From NCBI GenBank assembly GCA_900555705.1, contig USLV01000077.1, positions 1 to 6,676 of the forward strand: 6,676 nt of DNA, read 5' to 3'. A program made the position numbers and the translations under genes. Each line of letters begins with the position of its first letter. Within the stretch, counting starts at the first letter, position 1. This DNA is from an uncultured Oscillospiraceae bacterium (GTDB taxonomy: Bacteria > Bacillota > Clostridia > Oscillospirales > Acutalibacteraceae). Shown piece after piece: positions 1 to 4,475 of the stretch. Below the pieces are notes generated by a model that was given only the letters and a program-made list of their open reading frames with translations, was not told where the DNA came from and made no database searches.

Positions 1-232
1 CCGGAATGCGTTCCTCTTTCAGCAGCTTCCGGACTTCTTCCAGTCCCTCCCGTGCATCAGGATTGTTCCGGTTTCGCTTGCCGCCGGACCAGATAGAGTC
101 CTCATTCAGCTTCAGCACTTCATCTGCTGCACCGCCAAAGATCATGGCTCCGATTCTGCCGTTGCCGACAGGCAGTGCATGGTCAAAATCCTCTGCCGGT
201 TTTTCATACCAGAGCATCGTTTCTGCGTCCAT
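1..232 (-). CDS. GH95 alpha-L-fucosidase-type glycoside hydrolase, N-terminal part (3' end outside window)
   Basis: Seen: 77 codons are open from ATG at 232 to the window edge. The translation begins MDAETMLWYEKPAEDFDHAL and continues with PVGNGRIGAMIFGG, LNEDSIWSGG and RNNPDA. This order (LWY-KPA, LPVGNGR-GAM-FGG, LNED-WSGG, NNPDA) is the recognisable start of the N-terminal beta-sandwich domain of glycoside hydrolase family 95, whose members hydrolyse alpha-1,2-L-fucosyl (sometimes L-galactosyl) linkages by an inverting mechanism. The catalytic (alpha/alpha)6 barrel lies beyond the edge, so catalytic residues cannot be checked. There is no signal peptide, so a cytoplasmic enzyme is likely. 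A ribosome site GGAGG lies 7 bases upstream of the start, inside the end of the preceding small gene, whose TGA ends at 234. The two are therefore probably co-transcribed and translationally coupled. Family assignment is firm; exact substrate is not. Confidence 0.88.
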   Translation of the reverse strand, partial: MDAETMLWYEKPAEDFDHALPVGNGRIGAMIFGGAADEVLKLNEDSIWSGGKRNRNNPDAREGLEEVRKLLKEERIP

Positions 233-233
233 G

Positions 234-416
234 TCAAATCCTCCGTTTTTTCGGGGACTCCCGCCCCTGCATTTCCTCTGAAAGCTGCATCAGCCGCCCC
301 AGCATTTTTCCGCACCGGATCCGGTCGGCGTTTTCCTGTGCCGCATTTTTGGACGGCGGGATCACGCGGACGGAGTACGGTGCTTTTGTATGTTTTCTGG
401 ATTCATTCTGCTGCAT
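234..416 (-). CDS. Hypothetical small basic protein (60 aa) coupled to the GH95 gene
   Basis: Not recognised. The ATG at 416 is chosen because AGGAGG (425-430) lies 8 bases upstream; the reading frame stays open further upstream (to an ATG at 542) but with no comparable ribosome site. The product is 60 residues, MQQNESRKHTKAPYSVRVIP at the start and ending in SPKKRRI. It has no signal peptide, membrane segment or zinc-binding cysteine cluster, and is rich in Lys/Arg. Residues 25-52 look amphipathic and helical (ENADRIRCGKMLGRLMQLSEEMQ). The TGA at 234-236 is separated by one base from the ATG of the GH95 gene, an arrangement typical of translational coupling. The good ribosome site and tight junction support a real gene; the lack of any family resemblance keeps confidence moderate. 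Confidence 0.55.
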   Translation of the reverse strand: MQQNESRKHTKAPYSVRVIPPSKNAAQENADRIRCGKMLGRLMQLSEEMQGRESPKKRRI

Positions 417-502
417 CGCCGTTTCCTCCTGAAACAGCATATGCGGCACAATGGTGTATTTTTCATTGCACAGCTGCAAAGTAACATTGCACAAAGCACA
501 AA

Positions 503-574
503 TAAGAGCCAGAGCCCATTTTGTATCCGGACATGCAGGCAAAATGCGTGCAAAAAATACAAAACAGGCTCTTA
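503..574 (-). other. Imperfect inverted repeat downstream of rnpB, possible terminator or attenuator
   Basis: Perfect 8-base arms TAAGAGCC (503-510) and GGCTCTTA (567-574) enclose a second pairing: 511-526 against 557-572, which matches 14 of 16 bases. The two mismatches are C/A on the plus strand but become G-U wobbles in minus-strand RNA, so a continuous 16-bp stem forms only in the minus transcript. GGCTCT is present twice in tandem on the minus strand, giving two alternative partners for AGAGCC. On the minus strand the outer arm is followed by TTATTTGTG, a weak U-tract. It lies between rnpB and the small gene at 234-416, so it may end rnpB transcription or attenuate read-through. Function is inferred. 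Confidence 0.35.
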
Positions 575-604
575 AAGCACGGTATCAATGCTGTGCTGTT
601 TTTC

Positions 605-942
605 CATGACCAGACCTGTAAGCCGAGTTCTGTCGTGAACAGTCATCTATCTCGATTGCGTGTTGCCACGCAACTCCAGCCGCCTGTCGAAGCACATCGG
701 GCCAATGTATCGCTTCTGTCGGCGTTGCTTCGGATAGGGTTTACATGGCCGCATGGTCTCCCATGCGCCGGTGAGCTCTTACCTCGCCTTTCCACCCTTA
801 CCGCGGAAACCGCGGCGGTATCTCTCTGTTGCACTTTCCCTGGGGTCGCCCCCGGCGGCCGTTAGCCGTTATCCCGCCCTGCGAAGCTCGGACTTTCCTC
901 ATACGGGCAAAACCCCGCACGCGACTGCTCAGTCCACTCCAC
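605..942 (-). ncRNA. rnpB: RNase P RNA, bacterial type A
   Basis: This is the catalytic RNA of ribonuclease P, which removes 5' leaders from pre-tRNAs together with the small RnpA protein. Read on the minus strand, the diagnostic conserved blocks occur in order: GAGGAAAGTCCGAGCTTC (883-900), the GGTAAGAGCTCACCGG block (about 768-783), a perfect GCATGG-tctc-CCATGC hairpin at 751-766 and AGAACTCGGCTTACAG near the 3' end (616-631). The GGTAAGAGCNCACC block and overall length (about 338 nt) fit the ancestral A architecture rather than the Bacillus B type. The 5' end is placed by the promoter at 948-976, and both ends by a plausible P1 helix pairing CGTGG/TGGAC near 943-932 with GTCTG/TCATG near 615-605. 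Ends are accurate to a few bases only. Confidence 0.95.
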
Positions 943-947
943 GCCAT

Positions 948-976
948 ATTCTACCGGATTATCAAATCGCTGTCAA
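948..976 (-). promoter_or_regulatory. Sigma-70-type promoter of rnpB
   Basis: On the minus strand, TTGACA (971-976) is followed by exactly 17 bases and then TAGAAT (948-953). This is a near-consensus housekeeping promoter placing the start of transcription at about 941-942, which agrees with the expected rnpB 5' end. The whole element lies within the last codons of the GNAT gene, and that gene's TAG stop (951-953) is the first three bases of the -10 box. Confidence 0.88.
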
Positions 977-1424
977 CCTCTATAACGTTTTTTTCCATCA
1001 AAATATGCGGCACATGGCCGTCCATATAGGGAACCCCTACCGGCCGGTAACCCTGCTTTTCATAAAAGCCGGCGGCGCGGCATTGGGCACTGAGGCAGAC
1101 CACCGTATAGCCCAGCCGGGCCGCCTCCCGTTCCATCTCCTGTACGATCGCGGCGCCGAGTCCCCGGCCGCGAAACGCTTTTCTCACCGCAATCCGTCCG
1201 AGCTGTGCCCGCCCCTGTCCGTCCGTATACAACCGGCCGGTCGCCATCGGCCCGTTCTCCCCAATCAACAGCAGATGCCGGGCGATCCGGTCGAGATCGT
1301 CCAGCTCCTCCTCGAGCGAATATCCCTGTTCATCGCAGAACACTTCGACCCGCAGTGCCAGCGCCTCGCGGATATCCATCGTTCCATCCAGCCAGCGAAT
1401 ATCGCCGATGTCGGTCTCCGCCAT
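951..1424 (-). CDS. GNAT family N-acetyltransferase
   Basis: A 157-residue protein with the GCN5-related N-acetyltransferase fold, which transfers acetyl from acetyl-CoA to an amine; the substrate cannot be told. Residues 22-45 carry the N-terminal helix pair ending LEEELDDLD, as in the YjcF/ElaA-like GNAT subgroup with its R-x-x-VF-x-x-EQG pattern (RVEVFCDEQG, 25-34). Residues 61-66 (ATGRLY) and 75-81 (LGRIAVR) form the central strands. RGRGLG at 85-90 is the pyrophosphate-binding Q/RxxGxG/A loop. GFYEKQGYRPVG (119-130) is the usual C-terminal segment. The ATG at 1424 has GGAGAT 7 bases upstream. There is no terminator before rnpB: the stop codon is part of the rnpB -10 box, so read-through from this gene into rnpB is possible. 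The final ten residues (about 148-157) extend beyond the GNAT core and coincide with the rnpB promoter. Confidence 0.9.
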   Translation of the reverse strand: MAETDIGDIRWLDGTMDIREALALRVEVFCDEQGYSLEEELDDLDRIARHLLLIGENGPMATGRLYTDGQGRAQLGRIAVRKAFRGRGLGAAIVQEMEREAARLGYTVVCLSAQCRAAGFYEKQGYRPVGVPYMDGHVPHILMEKNVIEVDSDLIIR

Positions 1425-1442
1425 TTGGCCATCTCCATTCGC

Positions 1443-1456
1443 TTATTATATAATAA
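1443..1456. promoter_or_regulatory. AT-rich palindrome containing a TATAAT -10 box upstream of the GNAT gene
   Basis: TTATTATATAATAA is a perfect 14-bp palindrome and contains TATAAT on both strands. On the minus strand it lies about 19 bases upstream of the GNAT start, a fitting place for the -10 box of a short-leader promoter. No good -35 box is present at the normal distance, so the promoter is weak or activator-dependent, or the palindrome is an operator. Assignment is tentative. Confidence 0.4.
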
Positions 1457-1479
1457 TGTTTAAAAAACGCAGAATCCAC

Positions 1480-1515
1480 GCCGAAAGGAGTATAGCACAT
1501 TTTCGGCATATGTGC
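1480..1515. repeat. Two overlapping inverted repeats in the divergent gap
   Basis: GCCGAAA (1480-1486) pairs with TTTCGGC (1501-1507), and GCACAT (1495-1500) pairs with ATGTGC (1510-1515). Each stem uses part of the other's loop, so they could form alternative hairpins or a pseudoknot-like fold, or mark overlapping protein sites. They lie between the GNAT gene and the GH18 gene, outside both coding regions. Function is unknown. Confidence 0.4.
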
Positions 1516-1534
1516 CACGGCAATCCTGCCAAAA

Positions 1535-1574
1535 AAACAGACGAATTTTTGTTCGTTTTATAAAATATCTGTTT
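1535..1574. repeat. Nested inverted repeat upstream of the GH18 promoter
   Basis: Outer arms AAACAG (1535-1540) and CTGTTT (1569-1574) flank inner arms ACGAA (1541-1545) and TTCGT (1552-1556). The segment is strongly AT-rich compared with the coding DNA and lies about 30 bases upstream of the GH18 -35 box. It might be a regulator site or simply an upstream AT-rich element; nothing further can be shown. Confidence 0.25.
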
Positions 1575-1600
1575 CCGTCAGTCCTTCCAGAAATTATGCG

Positions 1601-1629
1601 TTGCTACCAACGGATGTTTCCTGTATACT
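1601..1629 (+). promoter_or_regulatory. Promoter of the GH18 gene
   Basis: TTGCTA (1601-1606), a 17-base spacer and TATACT (1624-1629) form a good sigma-70-type promoter. Transcription would begin near 1636, giving a leader of roughly 44 bases before the TTG start. An inverted repeat at 1642-1654 lies immediately downstream of this start point. Confidence 0.7.
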
Positions 1630-1641
1630 GTCTTTAAAACC

Positions 1642-1654
1642 TACTAAAATAGTA
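1642..1654. promoter_or_regulatory. Candidate operator just downstream of the GH18 transcription start
   Basis: TACTA-AAA-TAGTA is a perfect 5-bp inverted repeat with a 3-base centre. It begins about 6 bases after the predicted transcription start, a usual repressor-binding position. No regulator gene is adjacent, so the binding protein is unknown. Confidence 0.35.
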
Positions 1655-1664
1655 TGAATTAAAG

Positions 1665-1671
1665 AAAGGGG
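1665..1671 (+). promoter_or_regulatory. Ribosome binding site that fixes the TTG start of the GH18 gene
   Basis: AAAGGGG lies 8 bases upstream of the TTG at 1680. No ATG exists in frame before the signal peptide ends, so this site and the hydrophobic N-terminus together decide the start. Confidence 0.7.
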
Positions 1672-1679
1672 ATTTTGAT

Positions 1680-3131
1680 TTGAAACCCACTGTCCTTCGT
1701 CTGATCGGATTGATCGGGCTTCTGTCCGTCTTCCTTTTCAGCTTTTCCGTGCCGACTCTGTCGGCCGACAGTCCTCTGCCGTCCGTCTCCTCCGAATCCG
1801 GAGCCACCGTGCCGTCGGAATCCGATGATCGACCAACCGGCACCACCGGTTCTCCCGCAGACGACCCCACTTCCGACAGTTCGACCGACACCACCACCGG
1901 CAGCCAGACCGAAAGCGCTGCTACCGAAAGCACGACACACCGTCCCGGCACTTCTTCCTCCGGCACAGGCGGAACCGGCAGACCGTCAACCGGCGTCACC
2001 ATATCGCCGACCACGCCCTCCGGGCCATCACCCGCTCCCACACCGACGCCCGCCGGTCGGATTGTCGCCGGTTATTACGGCGGTTGGGCGGCCTATAAGG
2101 GCTATACACCTCAGCGGATACCAGCGGACAAGCTGACTCACCTGCACTATGCATTTGCCAAAATCGATCCCACCCAAAATCGGATTGCGCTGGCCGATCC
2201 CGCGCAGGATCGCAAAAATTTTGCCGCCCTCCGCCAGCTTAAACAGAAGAACCCGCAGTTAAAAACACTGATTTCCATCGGTGGCTGGGACTATTCCACC
2301 TATTTCTCCGACATCGCCTCCACCGCCGCGCGCCGGGACAGCTTTGCCCGCAGCATCGTGGACTTTCTGCTTGAACACGGGTTCGACGGCGTGGATCTCG
2401 ACTGGGAATACCCGGTCTCCGGTGGTCTCTCGGGCAACACCAACCGCCCGCAGGACAAGCAGAACTTCACCCTTCTGCTGCGGGCAATCCGGGAACGGCT
2501 GGATGAACAGGGGCGTCGGGATGGGCGACGCTATTATCTGACCATCGCCGGTGCGGCCAACAGCGGCTATCTCTCCAGGATTGAACCGCAGCGGGTCGCT
2601 GAACTGGTGGACTATATCTTTGTGATGACCTATGATATGCACGGCCCGTGGGACAGCTATGCCGATCTGAACGCGCCGCTGTATACACCGCAGGAGAACG
2701 CGCCGCAGTATAAAGCCAGCGTCTCGGACGGTATCCGCGCCTATCTGCAAAAGGGCGTCTCGGCGGATAAGCTGGTGCTGGGCATGCCGTTTTACGGCTA
2801 TGTGTATGAGGGGGTCTCTGCACAGAACAACGGACTCTACAGCCGTTTCTCCTCCGCAAAATCCGTCAGCTACGACACGCTCCGCAGCGCCTATCTGAAC
2901 AACCGCGTCTATACCCGGTTGTATCACAGCACCGCGCGGGTCCCCTATCTCTACGGCAACAACACCTTCATCTCCTATGAGGACGCGGACTCCATCGCCG
3001 CCAAAGTATCTCTCGCCAAATCCATGAAGCTCGCGGGCATCGGCATTTGGGAATTGTCCCACGACACCAGCGGCACACTACTCAGCGCCGCCTGGCGCGC
3101 GCTCCACGGACGACAGGCTCATTTTGGCTGA
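1680..3131 (+). CDS. Secreted glycoside hydrolase family 18, chitinase-like
   Basis: A 483-residue exported enzyme predicted to cleave beta-1,4-linked N-acetylglucosamine polymers. Translation starts at TTG (1680). Residues 1-29 are a signal peptide: Lys/Arg-containing start, hydrophobic core (about 8-22) and a likely cut after TLSA. Residues 30-125 are a Ser/Thr/Pro/Gly-rich, low-complexity linker. The GH18 barrel runs from about 127 (GRIVAGYYGGWA) to 475. It shows LISIGGW (197-203, the SxGG motif), the catalytic DGVDLDWE (236-243; D239, D241 and acid E243 all present), MTYDMHGPWD (316-325), GMPFYGY (368-374) and the terminal barrel tryptophan W457 in GIWELS. The family uses substrate-assisted catalysis through the N-acetyl group. 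No LPXTG, SLH or carbohydrate-binding module is visible, so the enzyme is probably released or held by the linker. Endo-N-acetylglucosaminidase or a spore-cortex/peptidoglycan-related activity cannot be excluded. It is transcribed alone from the promoter at 1601 and ends at a shared terminator. Confidence 0.92.
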   Translation: MKPTVLRLIGLIGLLSVFLFSFSVPTLSADSPLPSVSSESGATVPSESDDRPTGTTGSPADDPTSDSSTDTTTGSQTESAATESTTHRPGTSSSGTGGTGRPSTGVTISPTTPSGPSPAPTPTPAGRIVAGYYGGWAAYKGYTPQRIPADKLTHLHYAFAKIDPTQNRIALADPAQDRKNFAALRQLKQKNPQLKTLISIGGWDYSTYFSDIASTAARRDSFARSIVDFLLEHGFDGVDLDWEYPVSGGLSGNTNRPQDKQNFTLLLRAIRERLDEQGRRDGRRYYLTIAGAANSGYLSRIEPQRVAELVDYIFVMTYDMHGPWDSYADLNAPLYTPQENAPQYKASVSDGIRAYLQKGVSADKLVLGMPFYGYVYEGVSAQNNGLYSRFSSAKSVSYDTLRSAYLNNRVYTRLYHSTARVPYLYGNNTFISYEDADSIAAKVSLAKSMKLAGIGIWELSHDTSGTLLSAAWRALHGRQAHFG

Positions 3132-3136
3132 TAACT

Positions 3137-3177
3137 GCAAAACAACGGCAGGATACCCTATCCCGCCGTTGTTTTGT
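3137..3177. terminator. Bidirectional intrinsic terminator between convergent genes
   Basis: AAAACAACGGCAGGATA (3139-3155) and TATCCCGCCGTTGTTTT (3159-3175) form a 17-bp stem around a CCC loop, extendable by a C-G pair (3138/3176). The single imperfection is A/C on the plus strand but G-U in minus-strand RNA. The A-run on one side and T-run on the other allow termination in both directions. It starts within 8 bases of the GH18 stop (3131) and touches the stop of the opposing gene (3177-3179). Confidence 0.9.
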
Positions 3178-4142
3178 CATGACTCCATTGCCTCCCGTAC
3201 TCTCCCCTGCCGGAACAGCAGCAGCGCAGCGGTGGTCAGCACCGTCACGCCGAGCAACGCCTGTAATGGCAGCAACGGTACCACCGCCTCCGGAACCAGC
3301 AGCGGCAGCACCGCCATCGCTCCGGCAGGCGGGAAATAGAAGCCGGAAAGCCGGATAAACAGCACCAGTCCCACCGCTATGACCGCTGCCGCCAATGTCA
3401 GCGGCAAACCGGCATGCGAGCAGAGCCCATAACGGATCAGGCTGCCCGCCAGCGTACACCACGCCACAACGGCCGCGGTATAGACCGGCCGCCGTCTCGC
3501 CGGACAGGCGGGATTCGACAGCTCGATAAAGGCGACCAGCAGCGGCGGCGCCGCACAGAACCGCCAGTCGGAGACCGCAACGGGCAGGAGAAGGAGCAGT
3601 ACGATCAACAGTCGCTTATAAAACGCTGAAAACCGACCGAAGGTCTCCCGCAGGCAGAGAGGCTGCGGCGTAAATACAAGCGGTTCGCGCCCGCCCAGCT
3701 TTTCCAGCAGCCATTGTATACCGGCCACCAGTCCCGTCATTACCCCCGCACTGACGGGATAGATCCACGAGGTTGTGCCGAGCAGCACCGGCAGCATCAG
3801 CGCACTGGTCATCGGCGCAAAGTCGGTTCCGGACACGGTCAGCAGGAGCTGGCTCAGCAGGAAGGCGAGACAAAGACGGCCGTAGAACGGCAGCGGACAG
3901 AGACGGACAATCAGCACGCCGAGCACCGCACTGACCGCGATCAGCAGCACCAGCCGCACACGACTGGTCTGCCAGACCATGCGCGGCGCCAGCCAGGCGC
4001 CGACGGCCAGCGCCGCGATCTCCGGGAAGAGGATCTCCGGCTCCCCGAGCAGCTCTGCCATTCCGGTCATGCCAACCACCAGCAGCACCGTCATCAAAGA
4101 GGCCGGCCATCCTCCATTCAGTCCCCGTTTCTGTTCTTGCAT
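3177..4142 (-). CDS. Integral membrane protein resembling a tandem duplication of the HPP family
   Basis: A 321-residue, very hydrophobic protein. The ATG at 4142 is chosen for AAAGGAGGGG just upstream; a longer frame starting at 4232 would run through the promoter and is rejected. About eight hydrophobic spans are visible in two groups, residues 13-146 and 176-310, separated by a polar segment (about 147-175). The second group contains FYFPPAGAMAVLPLL (268-282), similar to the HPPAGA-type signature of HPP-family membrane proteins, preceded by a PPLLVAFIELSNPACPARRRP stretch that matches the usual first-helix and loop pattern. The first group repeats this layout, with SGTDFAPMTSALMLPVLL (104-121) corresponding to SGFYFPPAGAMAVLPLLV (266-283). 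HPP proteins are small 4-helix membrane proteins; plant and cyanobacterial members have been linked to nitrite transport. Substrate here is unknown. It is transcribed alone from 4165-4193. Confidence 0.65.
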   Translation of the reverse strand: MQEQKRGLNGGWPASLMTVLLVVGMTGMAELLGEPEILFPEIAALAVGAWLAPRMVWQTSRVRLVLLIAVSAVLGVLIVRLCPLPFYGRLCLAFLLSQLLLTVSGTDFAPMTSALMLPVLLGTTSWIYPVSAGVMTGLVAGIQWLLEKLGGREPLVFTPQPLCLRETFGRFSAFYKRLLIVLLLLLPVAVSDWRFCAAPPLLVAFIELSNPACPARRRPVYTAAVVAWCTLAGSLIRYGLCSHAGLPLTLAAAVIAVGLVLFIRLSGFYFPPAGAMAVLPLLVPEAVVPLLPLQALLGVTVLTTAALLLFRQGRVREAMES

Positions 4143-4164
4143 ATCAACCCCTCCTTTTGCTTTC

Positions 4165-4193
4165 AGTTTAGCACAACCGACAGGGGTGTGCAA
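4165..4193 (-). promoter_or_regulatory. Promoter of the HPP-like membrane protein gene
   Basis: On the minus strand TTGCAC (4188-4193), 17 bases and TAAACT (4165-4170) form a plausible sigma-70-type promoter. The leader would be short (about 16 bases) and contains AAAGGAGGGG directly before the start. The -35 box lies only about a dozen bases past the U-tract of the upstream operon's terminator. Confidence 0.72.
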
Positions 4194-4204
4194 TGCCAAA
4201 CTGC

Positions 4205-4247
4205 AAAAAAGCACTGTACAGCCTGTTTCCAAAGCTGCACAGTGCTT
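4205..4247 (-). terminator. Intrinsic terminator of the SPFH-RHH operon
   Basis: In minus-strand RNA, AGCACTGTGCAGC (4234-4246) pairs with GCTGTACAGTGCT (4210-4222), 13 bp with one G-U wobble, around an 11-base loop, followed directly by TTTTTT (4205-4210). It lies 24 bases after the stop of the ribbon-helix-helix gene. On the plus strand the wobble becomes an A/C mismatch and there is no T-run, so it acts in the minus direction. Confidence 0.9.
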
Positions 4248-4270
4248 CTGTTATCTCCGGGATCTGCACG

Positions 4271-4474
4271 TCAGATCTCCAACTCAATGCCCTCGTCCAG
4301 ATGCTCCGACACATATTTCCCGTTTTTCTTCCGCTGCCGCACACACTCGGTCAGCAGGTATTCAATCTGCCCGTTCAGCGAGCGAAAGTCGTCCTCCGCC
4401 CAGGCGGCCAGCTGTGCATAGAGCTTTGCCGATATCCGCAGCGGCACCTGCTTCTTTTCTTCCCGCTCCGCCAT
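4271..4474 (-). CDS. Ribbon-helix-helix (Arc/MetJ-type) DNA-binding protein
   Basis: A 67-residue protein with the layout of an Arc-like ribbon-helix-helix regulator. Residues 8-15 (KQVPLRIS) form the beta-strand that pairs in the dimer and contacts the DNA major groove. Residues 16-30 (AKLYAQLAAWAEDDF) form helix A and 32-50 (SLNGQIEYLLTECVRQRKK) helix B; the S-x-N-x-x-I-x-x-L-L pattern is typical of Arc-like proteins. The last 17 residues are an acidic tail. The ATG (4474) is one base after the TGA of the SPFH gene with no clear ribosome site of its own, so translation is probably coupled. Small Arc-like genes next to SPFH genes of this type are a recurring arrangement in Firmicutes. It could autoregulate the operon through the repeats at 5534-5555, or help organise DNA; an antitoxin role is less likely because no toxin gene accompanies it. 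Confidence 0.82.
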   Translation of the reverse strand: MAEREEKKQVPLRISAKLYAQLAAWAEDDFRSLNGQIEYLLTECVRQRKKNGKYVSEHLDEGIELEI

Positions 4475-4475
4475 A

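Noticed and set aside
417..542. In-frame upstream extension of the small gene to an ATG at 542 (102 residues)
   Set aside because: It would run through the inverted repeat at 503-526, has no ribosome site, and AGGAGG sits at the ideal distance from the ATG at 416.
577..600. AGCAC/GTGCT hairpin followed by TTTTT on the plus strand
   Set aside because: Only a 5-bp stem with a 12-base loop, and no plus-strand gene lies upstream to need a terminator.
753..1463. Plus-strand reading frame of 236 codons
   Set aside because: It runs antisense through rnpB and the GNAT gene, both strongly supported, and has no domain or ribosome site.
1634..2041. Minus-strand frame of 135 codons rich in Val/Ser/Gly
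   Set aside because: It is the antisense of the low-complexity linker of the GH18 gene and reflects that base composition.
2259..3062. Minus-strand frame of 267 codons inside the GH18 gene
   Set aside because: It is a long shadow frame caused by G/C-biased third positions; the opposite strand encodes an intact GH18 domain with all motifs.
4143..4232. 30-residue N-terminal extension of the HPP-like protein
   Set aside because: The extension would cover the promoter at 4165-4193 and the terminator, and lacks a ribosome site; AAAGGAGGGG marks the ATG at 4142.
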